Shown piece by piece: positions 17,649 to 24,422 of a stretch of 64,000 nucleotides of DNA (its first letter is position 1; every line of letters begins with the position of its first letter). This DNA comes from Paenisporosarcina sp. FSL H8-0542. GTDB lineage: Bacteria; Bacillota; Bacilli; Bacillales_A; Planococcaceae. Below the pieces are notes generated by a model. The model had not been told where the DNA came from, made no database searches, and worked only from the letters and a program-made list of their open reading frames with translations. The translations under genes and the position numbers were made by a program. The stretch spans positions 1,581,001 through 1,645,000 of the forward strand of contig NZ_CP152050.1 of assembly GCF_038632915.1 (NCBI RefSeq), read 5' to 3'.

Positions 17649-18074
17649 TTGAAGAGAATAAGTTTTCTGTTGCTTGTCTTAGTTTTATTACTTTTAGGAT
17701 GTACAGAAGAAAAAGCTAATGATGGAGATTGGAATCTAAGTCCTACATTCAATGTCGATAATCTAACTTTGCATGGAACTGAAGGGAAATTTGGTGTTAT
17801 TAAAGTAAATGGAGAAAGCAATGAACCTGAGTTTCCAGCAAAACAAGGAAGACTTTATGCAGTTTATTTCTTGGATAGTCTCGAAGAAAATGGAAAAAAA
17901 TATAAAATGACAGCTACACATAAAAAAACTGGTGAATCTGTCAAACTTCATGAAAAAAATATTGAAAAGGAACAAAATGGAGCGAAATTCGGATTTGACA
18001 AATTAGGGTTATGGAAAATTGATGTAACTATTGATGAAAAGCCTTATACAAGTTTTGTTGTGGAAGCGAAATAA
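17649..18074 (+). CDS. Small lipoprotein
   Basis: 141 residues from TTG 17649. Signal MKRISFLLLVLVLLLLGC with lipobox LLGC, so a membrane-anchored lipoprotein; the mature domain is beta-rich (FGVIKVNGESNEPEF, GLWKIDVTIDEKPYTSFVVEAK). Family not recognised; possibly Ig-like. The start is uncertain: AAAGGAGG at 17619–17626 is 22 bases from the TTG but seven bases from an in-frame ATT at 17634, which would add SIIR before the lysine. Confidence 0.65.
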   Translation: MKRISFLLLVLVLLLLGCTEEKANDGDWNLSPTFNVDNLTLHGTEGKFGVIKVNGESNEPEFPAKQGRLYAVYFLDSLEENGKKYKMTATHKKTGESVKLHEKNIEKEQNGAKFGFDKLGLWKIDVTIDEKPYTSFVVEAK

Positions 18075-18082
18075 GGGATTGT

Positions 18083-18177
18083 GTTATTCAGCTAACGGAT
18101 GCTTTAGTTAAAGATCATCGTGCCACTTAGCCAACTCTATATCTTATTGAACTAACGAGGCAGTTTAATTCAATAAG
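18083..18177 (+). repeat. Composite hairpin repeat A–B
   Basis: A variant (TTCAGCTAACGGATGCTTTAG) nine bases after the lipoprotein stop, then the B variant TTGAACTAACGAGGCAG… ending TTCAATAAG 28 bases before the next start codon. Confidence 0.8.
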
Positions 18178-18204
18178 CATAAAACAATAAGAGGGGCTGA
18201 AAAA

Positions 18205-18636
18205 TTGGGGGACCATGAGAAATATATTAGTGAAAGGTTCATAGAAATTATTCGTCAACTTGCAGCAGGCGCTTTAGAGCAGGTAAAGTCCGAAATGCCA
18301 GGTTGTATAACCTGTGATTTACTTGTTGATTTTGAATCTTGGTATGAAGATTTCATTAAAATTAACACTTCAACATTATCTGAGAAACAAATGTACTTAC
18401 TTAATGAGATTAATCGCGTTTTTGATGAGATGCTTAAGGATGATGCCTTCAAGTGTTTGTACATTTATTCTGAAGAGGAAATAAAACAAAGCAACTATAA
18501 AGAAATATTAGAGTCTGTTAATTGGAGAACAATAAGATCATTGGCTAATGACTTGCTAATTACATTGGGGGAAGAAAATAAAAAGTTGCAGCAATTTGTC
18601 CAGATTAGTGACAATGTTTGGAGAAAAACAGAATAG
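18205..18636 (+). CDS. Hypothetical soluble protein
   Basis: 143 residues from TTG 18205, with AGAGGGG 12 bases upstream. Mostly helical and acidic; contains CITCDLLVDFESWYEDF and LYIYSEEEIKQ. No family recognised. It sits between a composite A–B repeat (28 bases before its start) and a B repeat (12 bases after its stop), the typical cassette-like position. A contact-dependent immunity-type protein is one guess only. Confidence 0.6.
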   Translation: MGDHEKYISERFIEIIRQLAAGALEQVKSEMPGCITCDLLVDFESWYEDFIKINTSTLSEKQMYLLNEINRVFDEMLKDDAFKCLYIYSEEEIKQSNYKEILESVNWRTIRSLANDLLITLGEENKKLQQFVQISDNVWRKTE

Positions 18637-18647
18637 ACAATGATTTT

Positions 18648-18683
18648 CTTCTTCAACTAACGGGGCAGGTTAGTTGAAGAAGA
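18648..18683 (+). repeat. Hairpin repeat B
   Basis: CTTCTTCAACTAAC, loop GGGGCAG, GTTAGTTGAAGAAG: a perfect 14-bp stem in which both arms differ from other copies in step (TTCTTC/GAAGAA instead of TTATTC/GAATAA). Confidence 0.9.
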
Positions 18684-18849
18684 GGAATGAAAATCCCTTT
18701 TTTAATGTCGCATTTGACACATTTAGCGTCGTTATGGGACCTGTAGGTATTTAGATACCTTTGTACCGGGCGCTTTCCTTTAGGAATGTGTCTTTTACTT
18801 TTTGACCAGAATAGGAAATGGATTTAAGGAAAAACTCATTTTAAATAGG

Positions 18850-18888
18850 GAAACAGACCAAGGGTAATGACTCGGTCTGTTTTTTTAA
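18850..18888 (+). terminator. Terminator hairpin beside the LOG gene
   Basis: AAACAGACC pairs with GGTCTGTTT over a 14-base loop; T7 on the plus strand. It abuts the minus-strand LOG gene stop and may work in both directions. Confidence 0.6.
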
Positions 18889-18891
18889 CTA

Positions 18892-19473
18892 TCAGATCTG
18901 TTTTTCAGTAATGTAAGTTTTTACAGTTGGTGGTTCATATGTATTGAATTTATCAAGAATCCCTTTTGGTTCACTATCGACTAATGCCATGTTACGGTAC
19001 TTTTCATGTAAAAACTGTTCCTCTGACATATGATTAAATACCGCAATAAGAGGATCATAATAATGATTTATATTTAAGAGACCACATGGTTTATGATGGA
19101 GCCCTAACTGAGCCCAAGTAAAAATTTCAAAGAACTCTTCTAAAGTTCCTGGCCCACCAGGCAAAGCTATAAATCCATCAGCAAGCTCTGCCATTTTCGC
19201 TTTTCTCTCATGCATTGAATCTACGATGATCAGCTCTGACAAGTTTTTATGAGCTATCTCTCTATTATCTAGAAAACTTGGCATAACACCAATTACGTAT
19301 CCTCCTTCATTCAGAACTGAATCTGCAACAGCACCCATAATTCCAACACTTGCTCCACCATAAACAAGTGCAATATTTCGTTTAGCTAGTTCTTTACCAA
19401 GTTTTTTCGCACCTTCTATATAGACATCAGATGCTCCGTTACTCGATCCACAAAATACGGCTAACTTTTTCAA
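18892..19473 (-). CDS. LOG-family nucleotide phosphoribohydrolase
   Basis: 193 residues. Rossmann-like fold with VFCGSSNGASDVY, VYGGASVGIMG and the catalytic PGGPGTLEEFFE motif (PGGxGTxxE) of LONELY GUY proteins, formerly annotated as lysine decarboxylases (YvdD in B. subtilis). They hydrolyse nucleoside 5'-monophosphates to base plus ribose 5-phosphate. Ribosome site GGAGG precedes the start. Divergent from the MazG-like gene; both act on nucleotides, so a house-cleaning pairing is possible. Confidence 0.9.
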   Translation of the reverse strand: MKKLAVFCGSSNGASDVYIEGAKKLGKELAKRNIALVYGGASVGIMGAVADSVLNEGGYVIGVMPSFLDNREIAHKNLSELIIVDSMHERKAKMAELADGFIALPGGPGTLEEFFEIFTWAQLGLHHKPCGLLNINHYYDPLIAVFNHMSEEQFLHEKYRNMALVDSEPKGILDKFNTYEPPTVKTYITEKQI

Positions 19474-19562
19474 TATATTCGCCTCCTAAAGAAACACACC
19501 ATTAAAGATTATATAATACTTTCATTTTTTTGATAAACTTAAAGTATTGAATTGGAGGTTAG

Positions 19563-19889
19563 ATGAAAATGAATGTAACTGAATTTCAACAATGGGTAAA
19601 GGATTATTATGAAAGTAGGGGCTGGTCTGAGTTAGACATATTTATTCGTATTGGCTTTTTAGCAGAAGAAACGGGCGAGGTTGCACGAGCTATAAGAGCT
19701 CTTGAGATTGGTAGGGATAGGCCTGATGAAATAAGGGGCTCTTATGAGGAAAATAAACAGGAGTTAACTGAAGAGTTAGGAGATGTACTGGGTAATTTAA
19801 TTGTGATTGCAAACAAGTACAATATCCCACTAGAAGAAGTGTTTCAGTCACATAAAAAGAAACTCTCAGATCGTTATTCTAATGATTAG
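19563..19889 (+). CDS. MazG-like nucleotide pyrophosphohydrolase
   Basis: 108 residues, a single MazG domain: FLAEETGEVARAI and ELTEELGDVLGNLIVIANKY give the EExxE…ExxD magnesium-binding set. Such proteins hydrolyse (d)NTPs to NMPs. GGAGG lies close upstream of the ATG at 19563; ATG 19569 is an equally good start. Followed by a composite A–B repeat carrying an insertion sequence. Confidence 0.85.
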   Translation: MKMNVTEFQQWVKDYYESRGWSELDIFIRIGFLAEETGEVARAIRALEIGRDRPDEIRGSYEENKQELTEELGDVLGNLIVIANKYNIPLEEVFQSHKKKLSDRYSND

Positions 19890-20026
19890 GAAAATAAACC
19901 TTTTTTCAACAATAGGGCGCATTTCTTGAGTAAGTGCGTCTTTTTGAATTTGGCCAGATAATTTAATAACACTTGGAAGATAATTTGGATACTTATGTTT
20001 AAAAGTAGAGATTGTGAAGAAATGTA

Positions 20027-20104
20027 CTTAAACTAACGGGTGCTTTAGTTAAAGATCATCGGGCTGATTATTCAGCCCTTTTTCTTATTGAACTAACGGG
20101 GCAG
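20027..20104 (+). repeat. Composite A–B repeat, B half split by an IS
   Basis: A half, then a GGGCTGATTATTCAGCCC terminator hairpin with T5, then the left part of B ending CGGGGCAG at 20104. The right part (GTTAGTTCAA) resumes at 21861, after the IS110-type element. Confidence 0.85.
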
Positions 20105-20210
20105 CATTCCTGTTTGAAGGATTTGTGCCATCTTGAAAGAAAAAAAGCCCTCTAGTATGATGTGAGTGTCAACGACCATTGACCCATCAGCTAACTAGGA
20201 GGACTTCTCT

Positions 20211-21488
20211 ATGCAGTTTAAATGCAATGAAAAAATTAATCAAGTGACTGAAAATACACTCGTTGTCGGTATGGATATTGCCAAGCGTGTTCATTATGCG
20301 TGCTTTGTCGATGAACGAGGGCGTGTGATTGAAAAATCCTTTGCAGTAAATCAATCAAAAGAAGGCTTTGAAAGTTTGTATGAAAAGATTCGTCAAACCA
20401 TGAAGGAAGCTAAGAAAACAGACGTTATCGTTGGAATTGAGCCTACAGGCCACTATTGGATGAACTTGGCTTATTTCTTAGGTAACTATGGCATTCCACT
20501 CGTCATGGTAAATCCAATGCACGTCAAACGTTCGAAGGAACTGGACGATAATTTACAAACAAAGAACGACAAAAAAGATGCGTTGGTCATCGCACGCTTA
20601 TTGAAGGATGGCCGTTTTAGTTATCCACGTTTGTTAAAAGAGGTAGAAGCTGAACTTCGTATCGGATCTACTCTCCGTTCAAAGTTAACGGAAGATTTAG
20701 CGAGTATTAAAAATCGAATCGTCCGTTGGCTTGATCGCTATTTTCCAGAGTTTACTCAAGTCTTTCCGTCTTTTGGAAAGATGGCGTTGGCGGCATTGGA
20801 AATGACTCCATTTCCACAGGATATTGAAGGGAAAACAGCTGAGGAGTTGGTTTTTCTATACCGTGAGGTAGAGGGTATGAGAACGCCACAGTTGCCGAAA
20901 GCAAAGCTTCTCATTGAAGCTTCGACTAACTCAATCGGCCTGAAAGAAGGAGAAAAGATGGCCCGACATGAAATCGCCACGCTCCTACGTCAGTATCGCT
21001 TATTAGAAACCGAAATTGCCTCTGTAAATAATCAATTAGCCGAAATGGCACAAACAACAATGGAATATGAGTTACTCAGTTCCGTTCCTGGTTTAGGAGA
21101 TGCGACGATTGTTGATTTACTTTCTGAAGTAGGGAGCTTTTCACTTTATGAAAATCCACGCCAACTTATCAAACTAGCGGGATTAACACTACGTGAAAAC
21201 TCGTCTGGTCAACATAAGGGACAAAAACATATCTCGAAAAGAGGGCGAAAGAAACTCAGATATATCCTCTTCAAAGTAATAGTTCCACTCATACGTCATA
21301 ACGCGGCGTTTAAACAGCTTCATGAATACTACACAACACGCAAACAAAATCCCTTACGGGGTAAGCAATCAATGGTGGTCTTGTGCGGTAAATTACTGAA
21401 AGTATTACATGGCATATGTAAAAAGAAAGTCCATTTTAATGAGCAGTATATGATGAAGGATCTTTACTGCCTCTCAGAGGCAGCGTAA
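20211..21488 (+). CDS. IS110-family transposase (bridge-RNA-type recombinase)
   Basis: 425 residues. The N-terminal RuvC-like DEDD domain has GMDIAK (D22), GIEPTGHYW and NDKKDALVIARLL. The C-terminal Transposase_20 domain has a helix-hairpin-helix (SSVPGLGDATIVDLLSEVG) and the ENSSGQHKGQ segment with the conserved serine used for strand exchange, then HISKRGRKKLR. Full length, no frameshift, AGGAGG before ATG: probably active. Members use an RNA from the element's non-coding end to choose the target. Confidence 0.93.
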   Translation: MQFKCNEKINQVTENTLVVGMDIAKRVHYACFVDERGRVIEKSFAVNQSKEGFESLYEKIRQTMKEAKKTDVIVGIEPTGHYWMNLAYFLGNYGIPLVMVNPMHVKRSKELDDNLQTKNDKKDALVIARLLKDGRFSYPRLLKEVEAELRIGSTLRSKLTEDLASIKNRIVRWLDRYFPEFTQVFPSFGKMALAALEMTPFPQDIEGKTAEELVFLYREVEGMRTPQLPKAKLLIEASTNSIGLKEGEKMARHEIATLLRQYRLLETEIASVNNQLAEMAQTTMEYELLSSVPGLGDATIVDLLSEVGSFSLYENPRQLIKLAGLTLRENSSGQHKGQKHISKRGRKKLRYILFKVIVPLIRHNAAFKQLHEYYTTRKQNPLRGKQSMVVLCGKLLKVLHGICKKKVHFNEQYMMKDLYCLSEAA

Positions 21489-21858
21489 ACATTTCGATGA
21501 TCGATTTATGACAAGAAGGATGACACGGAGAAGCCAGCAACATAACTAAACTAAGACCATGAGTCCCCGGGGCAGCTTAGCAGGCCTCTGCCTTATGAAT
21601 AGACCAAACGAAGGAATGTAAGCGCACTGACGCTAAGAGACATGGGAGGGTCCGTCATCATAAGTTTCGCAGAGATCCATTGTGCATCACATAATGGCAA
21701 AGAAAAGCTAATGATTTCCATTAGTTTTAGCGAAGCGTACTCTTAAGTTGGTAATAAAAACTATATATTCAAATCTATGTTTATTGAAACCGTCAAAAAT
21801 ATTTTTCCTCACATCACGAAGTGATGTAAACCGTTGATACATCAATGTTTATAGAGGG
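21489..21858 (+). ncRNA. Candidate bridge-RNA region of the IS110 element
   Basis: The 370-base non-coding tail is unusually long and richer in GC than its surroundings in its first 180 bases. It contains short stems (CTAAG/CTTAG, GCAG/CTGC, ACATCAC/GTGATGT). Bases 21568–21580 read CGGGGCAGCTTAG against the target CGGGGCAGGTTAG, 12 of 13 identical across the insertion point. IS110-type elements encode a guide RNA in a non-coding end; exact RNA ends and fold are not determined. Confidence 0.5.
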
Positions 21859-21870
21859 AGGTTAGTTCAA
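21859..21870 (+). repeat. Right remainder of the split B repeat
   Basis: AGGTTAGTTCAA, the right arm of the B hairpin whose left arm ends at 20104. Confidence 0.75.
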
Positions 21871-21906
21871 GATGAACAAAATTAAACGTAATTGAGGGAG
21901 AGAAAG

Positions 21907-22313
21907 ATGAACCTATTCGAAGATGATTTAATCAAGGAATACCAAGAATGGAAATTAGCAAATCCAAATTCATTTAATTGGTGGAGTTACGTTAATCTAA
22001 AAGCTGATTTACAAACTGCTTTGGCATTTGCTAAATTCTTTTCTCCTGAACTTATTGAAAAAGAAGACTGTTTAATATTAAAAGAAAGATATAAAGAAGG
22101 ACTGTTTAACAGCTGGATGGAAGATTGCCAAGGGAACAAAACTGAAATAGAAAAAATGATGAAGAAGAAATTCAATTAAGGGCATTAGGGGAAGTTCTTA
22201 AACATTTTTGGTCAATGACATTTAAACTGAACTATCCTAACAGAAATATTGTAATTGAGGTATTTGAAGAATATGACGAACAACTTTTCATCACTGTTTT
22301 TGAACAGTTATAA
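21907..22313 (+). pseudogene. Hypothetical protein gene with A-tract frameshift
   Basis: ATG 21907 after GAGGGAG starts MNLFEDDLIKEYQEWK. The frame stops at 22179, but the +2 frame continues the same composition: DEEEIQLRALGEVLKHFW, then NYPNRNIVIEVFEEYDEQ to a stop at 22313. One extra A in the A6 run at 22151–22156 would join both into one protein of about 135 residues. So the gene is frameshifted, slips, or holds a sequencing error. Family not recognised; size and acidity fit small immunity-like proteins. The A repeat begins eight bases after 22313, supporting this as the true end. Confidence 0.6.
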
Positions 22314-22320
22314 CTTCTTT

Positions 22321-22414
22321 CTTATTCAACTAACGGGTGCTTTAGTAAAAATCATCGGGCTGCTTAGGCAGCTTTTTTTCTTATTGAACTAACGTGGCAG
22401 TTTAGTTGAATAAG
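22321..22414 (+). repeat. Composite hairpin repeat A–B
   Basis: A half (CTTATTCAACTAACGGGTGC), a GGGCTGCTTAGGCAGCTT terminator hairpin with T run, then B (TTGAACTAACGTGGCAG…TTGAATAAG). Confidence 0.85.
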
Positions 22415-22508
22415 AAGGTTTTTTTTCGAATGTGTTGAATAAGTTAATAAATGTAAATTATTGAACAAAAGGGTGCATTACTTCAAGTCTGGGGAGTAGC
22501 ACTTTTTC

Positions 22509-22525
22509 TTGAACTAACGGGGCAG
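22509..22525 (+). repeat. Half B repeat fused to a coding fragment
   Basis: TTGAACTAACGGGGCAGG without its right arm; coding-like sequence follows immediately. Confidence 0.7.
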
Positions 22526-22812
22526 GCTATGGCATTGGTTTTAAATTTCAGGATAGAAGTAGTGGTATAACCTATTCGGGACATAAGGGTAGTGCTTGGA
22601 TGTATTTCACATGGTATAGTGGCACTCCTTACGGGTATGCGATGAATTACCGTTCAGTATATGCCCACACATGGAAAACCACATCACTCACGGGATTCGA
22701 GATAGGTCAAGAATCATTTGGCTTGACTTGGACATCTAAGGATTATAGATTTCCTAAAGAGGTGTACAGCGTGGTACAATATTGGAATAAAAAGGTAGGA
22801 TATGAGGTGTAG
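22514..22812 (+). pseudogene. 5'-truncated secreted-protein fragment
   Basis: An open frame runs from the B repeat to a TAG at 22812 without a start or ribosome site. It reads GYGIGFKFQDRSSGITYSG, then GSAWMYFTWYSGTPYGYAMN and ends VVQYWNKKVGYEV: Gly- and aromatic-rich like the C-terminus of an exported beta-rich protein such as a bacteriocin-type peptide. The family-like part begins exactly where the repeat ends, so the 5' part was lost by an event at the repeat. The next gene starts six bases downstream and may be its former partner. Confidence 0.5.
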
Positions 22813-22818
22813 TATATC

Positions 22819-23328
22819 ATGAATAAGAAAACGAAAACGATTAGTTTAATTATTCTTTTGCCGATTATTATTATCCTCTCTTTTTCAATCAAAAATCAAA
22901 CTAAAGCAGATAATGATGACTCTGTAGAGTATCAGGTATCTGAAATGCTTAATGAAAATATAAAGACCGATGACCTAATTGTGATTTCTGCCGAAAAGGA
23001 CAAAAATACGTTTGTATATTTAGATTCCAATTTACGAACAATTCACATTTTTGACTTTGTGGGAAACACTATGGAATATCATTCAAGTATTAGCTATGAT
23101 GTATGGGATACTGATGAATATGATGGCGATAAGTTCGAATGGAGATACCATGAACCAAATGGTGGTAGTACTAGTTTACTTTGGGCAATATCTCCGACTG
23201 ATGGTATTGTTAAAGTAAAAGGAAAATCCTATGAACAAGAAAATGTAAAACTAGAAAATGGATTGAATGTGTTTTTTATTAAAAACAAAACAACTCTTGA
23301 CCATCCTTTAGAGGTGGAACTGGAATAA
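22819..23328 (+). CDS. Membrane-anchored or secreted hypothetical protein
   Basis: 169 residues. N-terminal hydrophobic segment (ISLIILLPIIIILSFSI) and an acidic exported domain with DEYDGDKFEWRYHEPNGG and a C-terminal LEVELE. No family recognised. GAGGTG lies nine bases before ATG, inside the end of the truncated gene upstream, so the two were probably one operon. A terminator follows at 23381. Confidence 0.6.
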   Translation: MNKKTKTISLIILLPIIIILSFSIKNQTKADNDDSVEYQVSEMLNENIKTDDLIVISAEKDKNTFVYLDSNLRTIHIFDFVGNTMEYHSSISYDVWDTDEYDGDKFEWRYHEPNGGSTSLLWAISPTDGIVKVKGKSYEQENVKLENGLNVFFIKNKTTLDHPLEVELE

Positions 23329-23380
23329 AATGAGTGACCTTATAGGATACATGATATTGATCCTGCCGGTGCAGGGTGCG

Positions 23381-23410
23381 AGGGAGAGCAAAAAATGCTC
23401 TCTCTTTTTT
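23381..23410 (+). terminator. Terminator
   Basis: GAGAGCA, loop AAAAA, TGCTCTC with T6, about 50 bases after the 169-aa gene. Confidence 0.8.
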
Positions 23411-23460
23411 GTGCATATTTATATCAATATTAGGATTAGCGGAGTAGGAAAAGGACATAA

Positions 23461-23802
23461 CGTGACCGGATAGATCAATCAAAACAATGTTTAGTTGTTA
23501 GAGATCAAAAAGGGAAGATTATTGGATTTGGATTATCCATATTAGGACCCATAAATCTAATATTAGGACCAATTGTAGCACCAGATTCCCAAACAGCAGC
23601 ATTAATAATCAATATGTTAGCTCTTAATCATCAAGGAAAGTTAAGGATTGATGTGCCATCCAGTAATAACGAGTTAATGTTATTATTGGATAAAAATGGA
23701 TTTGAAAAAGTTAGTGAGCCTCCCATCATGATGAAAAACTCAGTAAATATGCCATTCAGAAACAAAGAATTATTCGCAATTGCTGCCCAAGTTTTTGCGT
23801 AG
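23461..23802 (+). pseudogene. 5'-truncated GNAT acetyltransferase fragment
   Basis: The frame is open after a TAA at 23458 and lacks a start. It reads CLVVRDQKGKIIGFGLSI, LGPIVAPDSQTAALIIN and GKLRIDVPSSNNELM, LLDKNGFEKVSEPPIMM, the C-terminal half of a two-domain GNAT protein (Acetyltransf_18 type). About the first 150 residues with the acetyl-CoA core are missing. The A repeat begins 20 bases after its stop. Confidence 0.6.
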
Positions 23803-23821
23803 GGATAATTAAATCCTTATT

Positions 23822-24010
23822 AAACTAACGGGTGCTTTAGTTGAAGTTTCGATTTCCGAAATAATAAAATATTTTTATAAAAGTGAATAGCAATAAACAG
23901 GTAAAACCTTGTATTTTGATCAAACTTTGTTCAAAATACGAGGTTTATTTTTCACCTAAAAATTGAGGATTCTCGCTAAATTTTAATCAATCTTTATTCA
24001 AAGGTTACAT
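23822..24010 (+). repeat. A hairpin plus long element (family 2)
   Basis: A half with stem TAAACTAA…TTAGTTGAA, then about 165 bases nearly identical to 35117–35310, including the hairpin with arms ACCTTGTATTTTGA and TCAAAATACGAGGT, and CTCGCTAAATTTTAATCAAT. Confidence 0.85.
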
Positions 24011-24092
24011 TGACGCCATCTAGCTCGAAGATAATAGATCACTCTCCATTTCTCGAATTTAACTTAGAGTATTGCAAGTGTAAATTTGAAAT

Positions 24093-24172
24093 AAAGTTGT
24101 ACTGTTTATAAAAAAGTCACACCGTTTTAAAGAAATTTTAACTGTTTGTAAAAAAGTTGTACCGTTTTGCTT
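24093..24172. repeat. 20-bp tandem repeat array, four units
   Basis: Units begin at 24093, 24113, 24133 and 24153, exactly 20 bases apart, with consensus AAAGTTGTACCGTTTTTAAA. TTTGAAAT precedes the first unit, as in the 14989 array. Confidence 0.75.
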
Positions 24173-24422
24173 TTTTTGATTATAAGATTCTAAATAGGTT
24201 TAACCAATTTTTTTTGTAGTTTGGACTTATAGCATATTGCAACAGAACCTTAATTATTATTGGATAAGAGGGTGAAGGGAATTTAAACTTACCACGTTAT
24301 TGATATCAAAGTTGTATGAATGGTGCCTAAAACCATACCGCTGGTTAAAGAAAATACATACGTTGTGGACCTTTTGGGATAGATATAGTTATGTAAAAAT
24401 GATAGCAAGGGGGGGCAAGGAA

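Larger units (their letters stand above)
20105..21860 (+). mobile_element. IS110-family insertion sequence (IS1111-like)
   Basis: About 1756 bp inserted between CGGGGCAG and GTTAGTTCAA of a B repeat, with dinucleotide AG at both junctions (20103–20104 and 21859–21860). Elements of this family make no longer target duplication. Left non-coding end about 106 bases, right about 370. A weak subterminal match (GTGTCAACG at 20166, CGTTGATAC at 21832) is in inverted orientation, as in the IS1111 group. Transposase intact. Confidence 0.82.

Noticed and set aside
24300-24422. N-terminal extension of the MocR protein
   Set aside because: The ribosome site AAGGGGGGG lies seven bases before GTG 24423 and the shorter protein has the usual family length.
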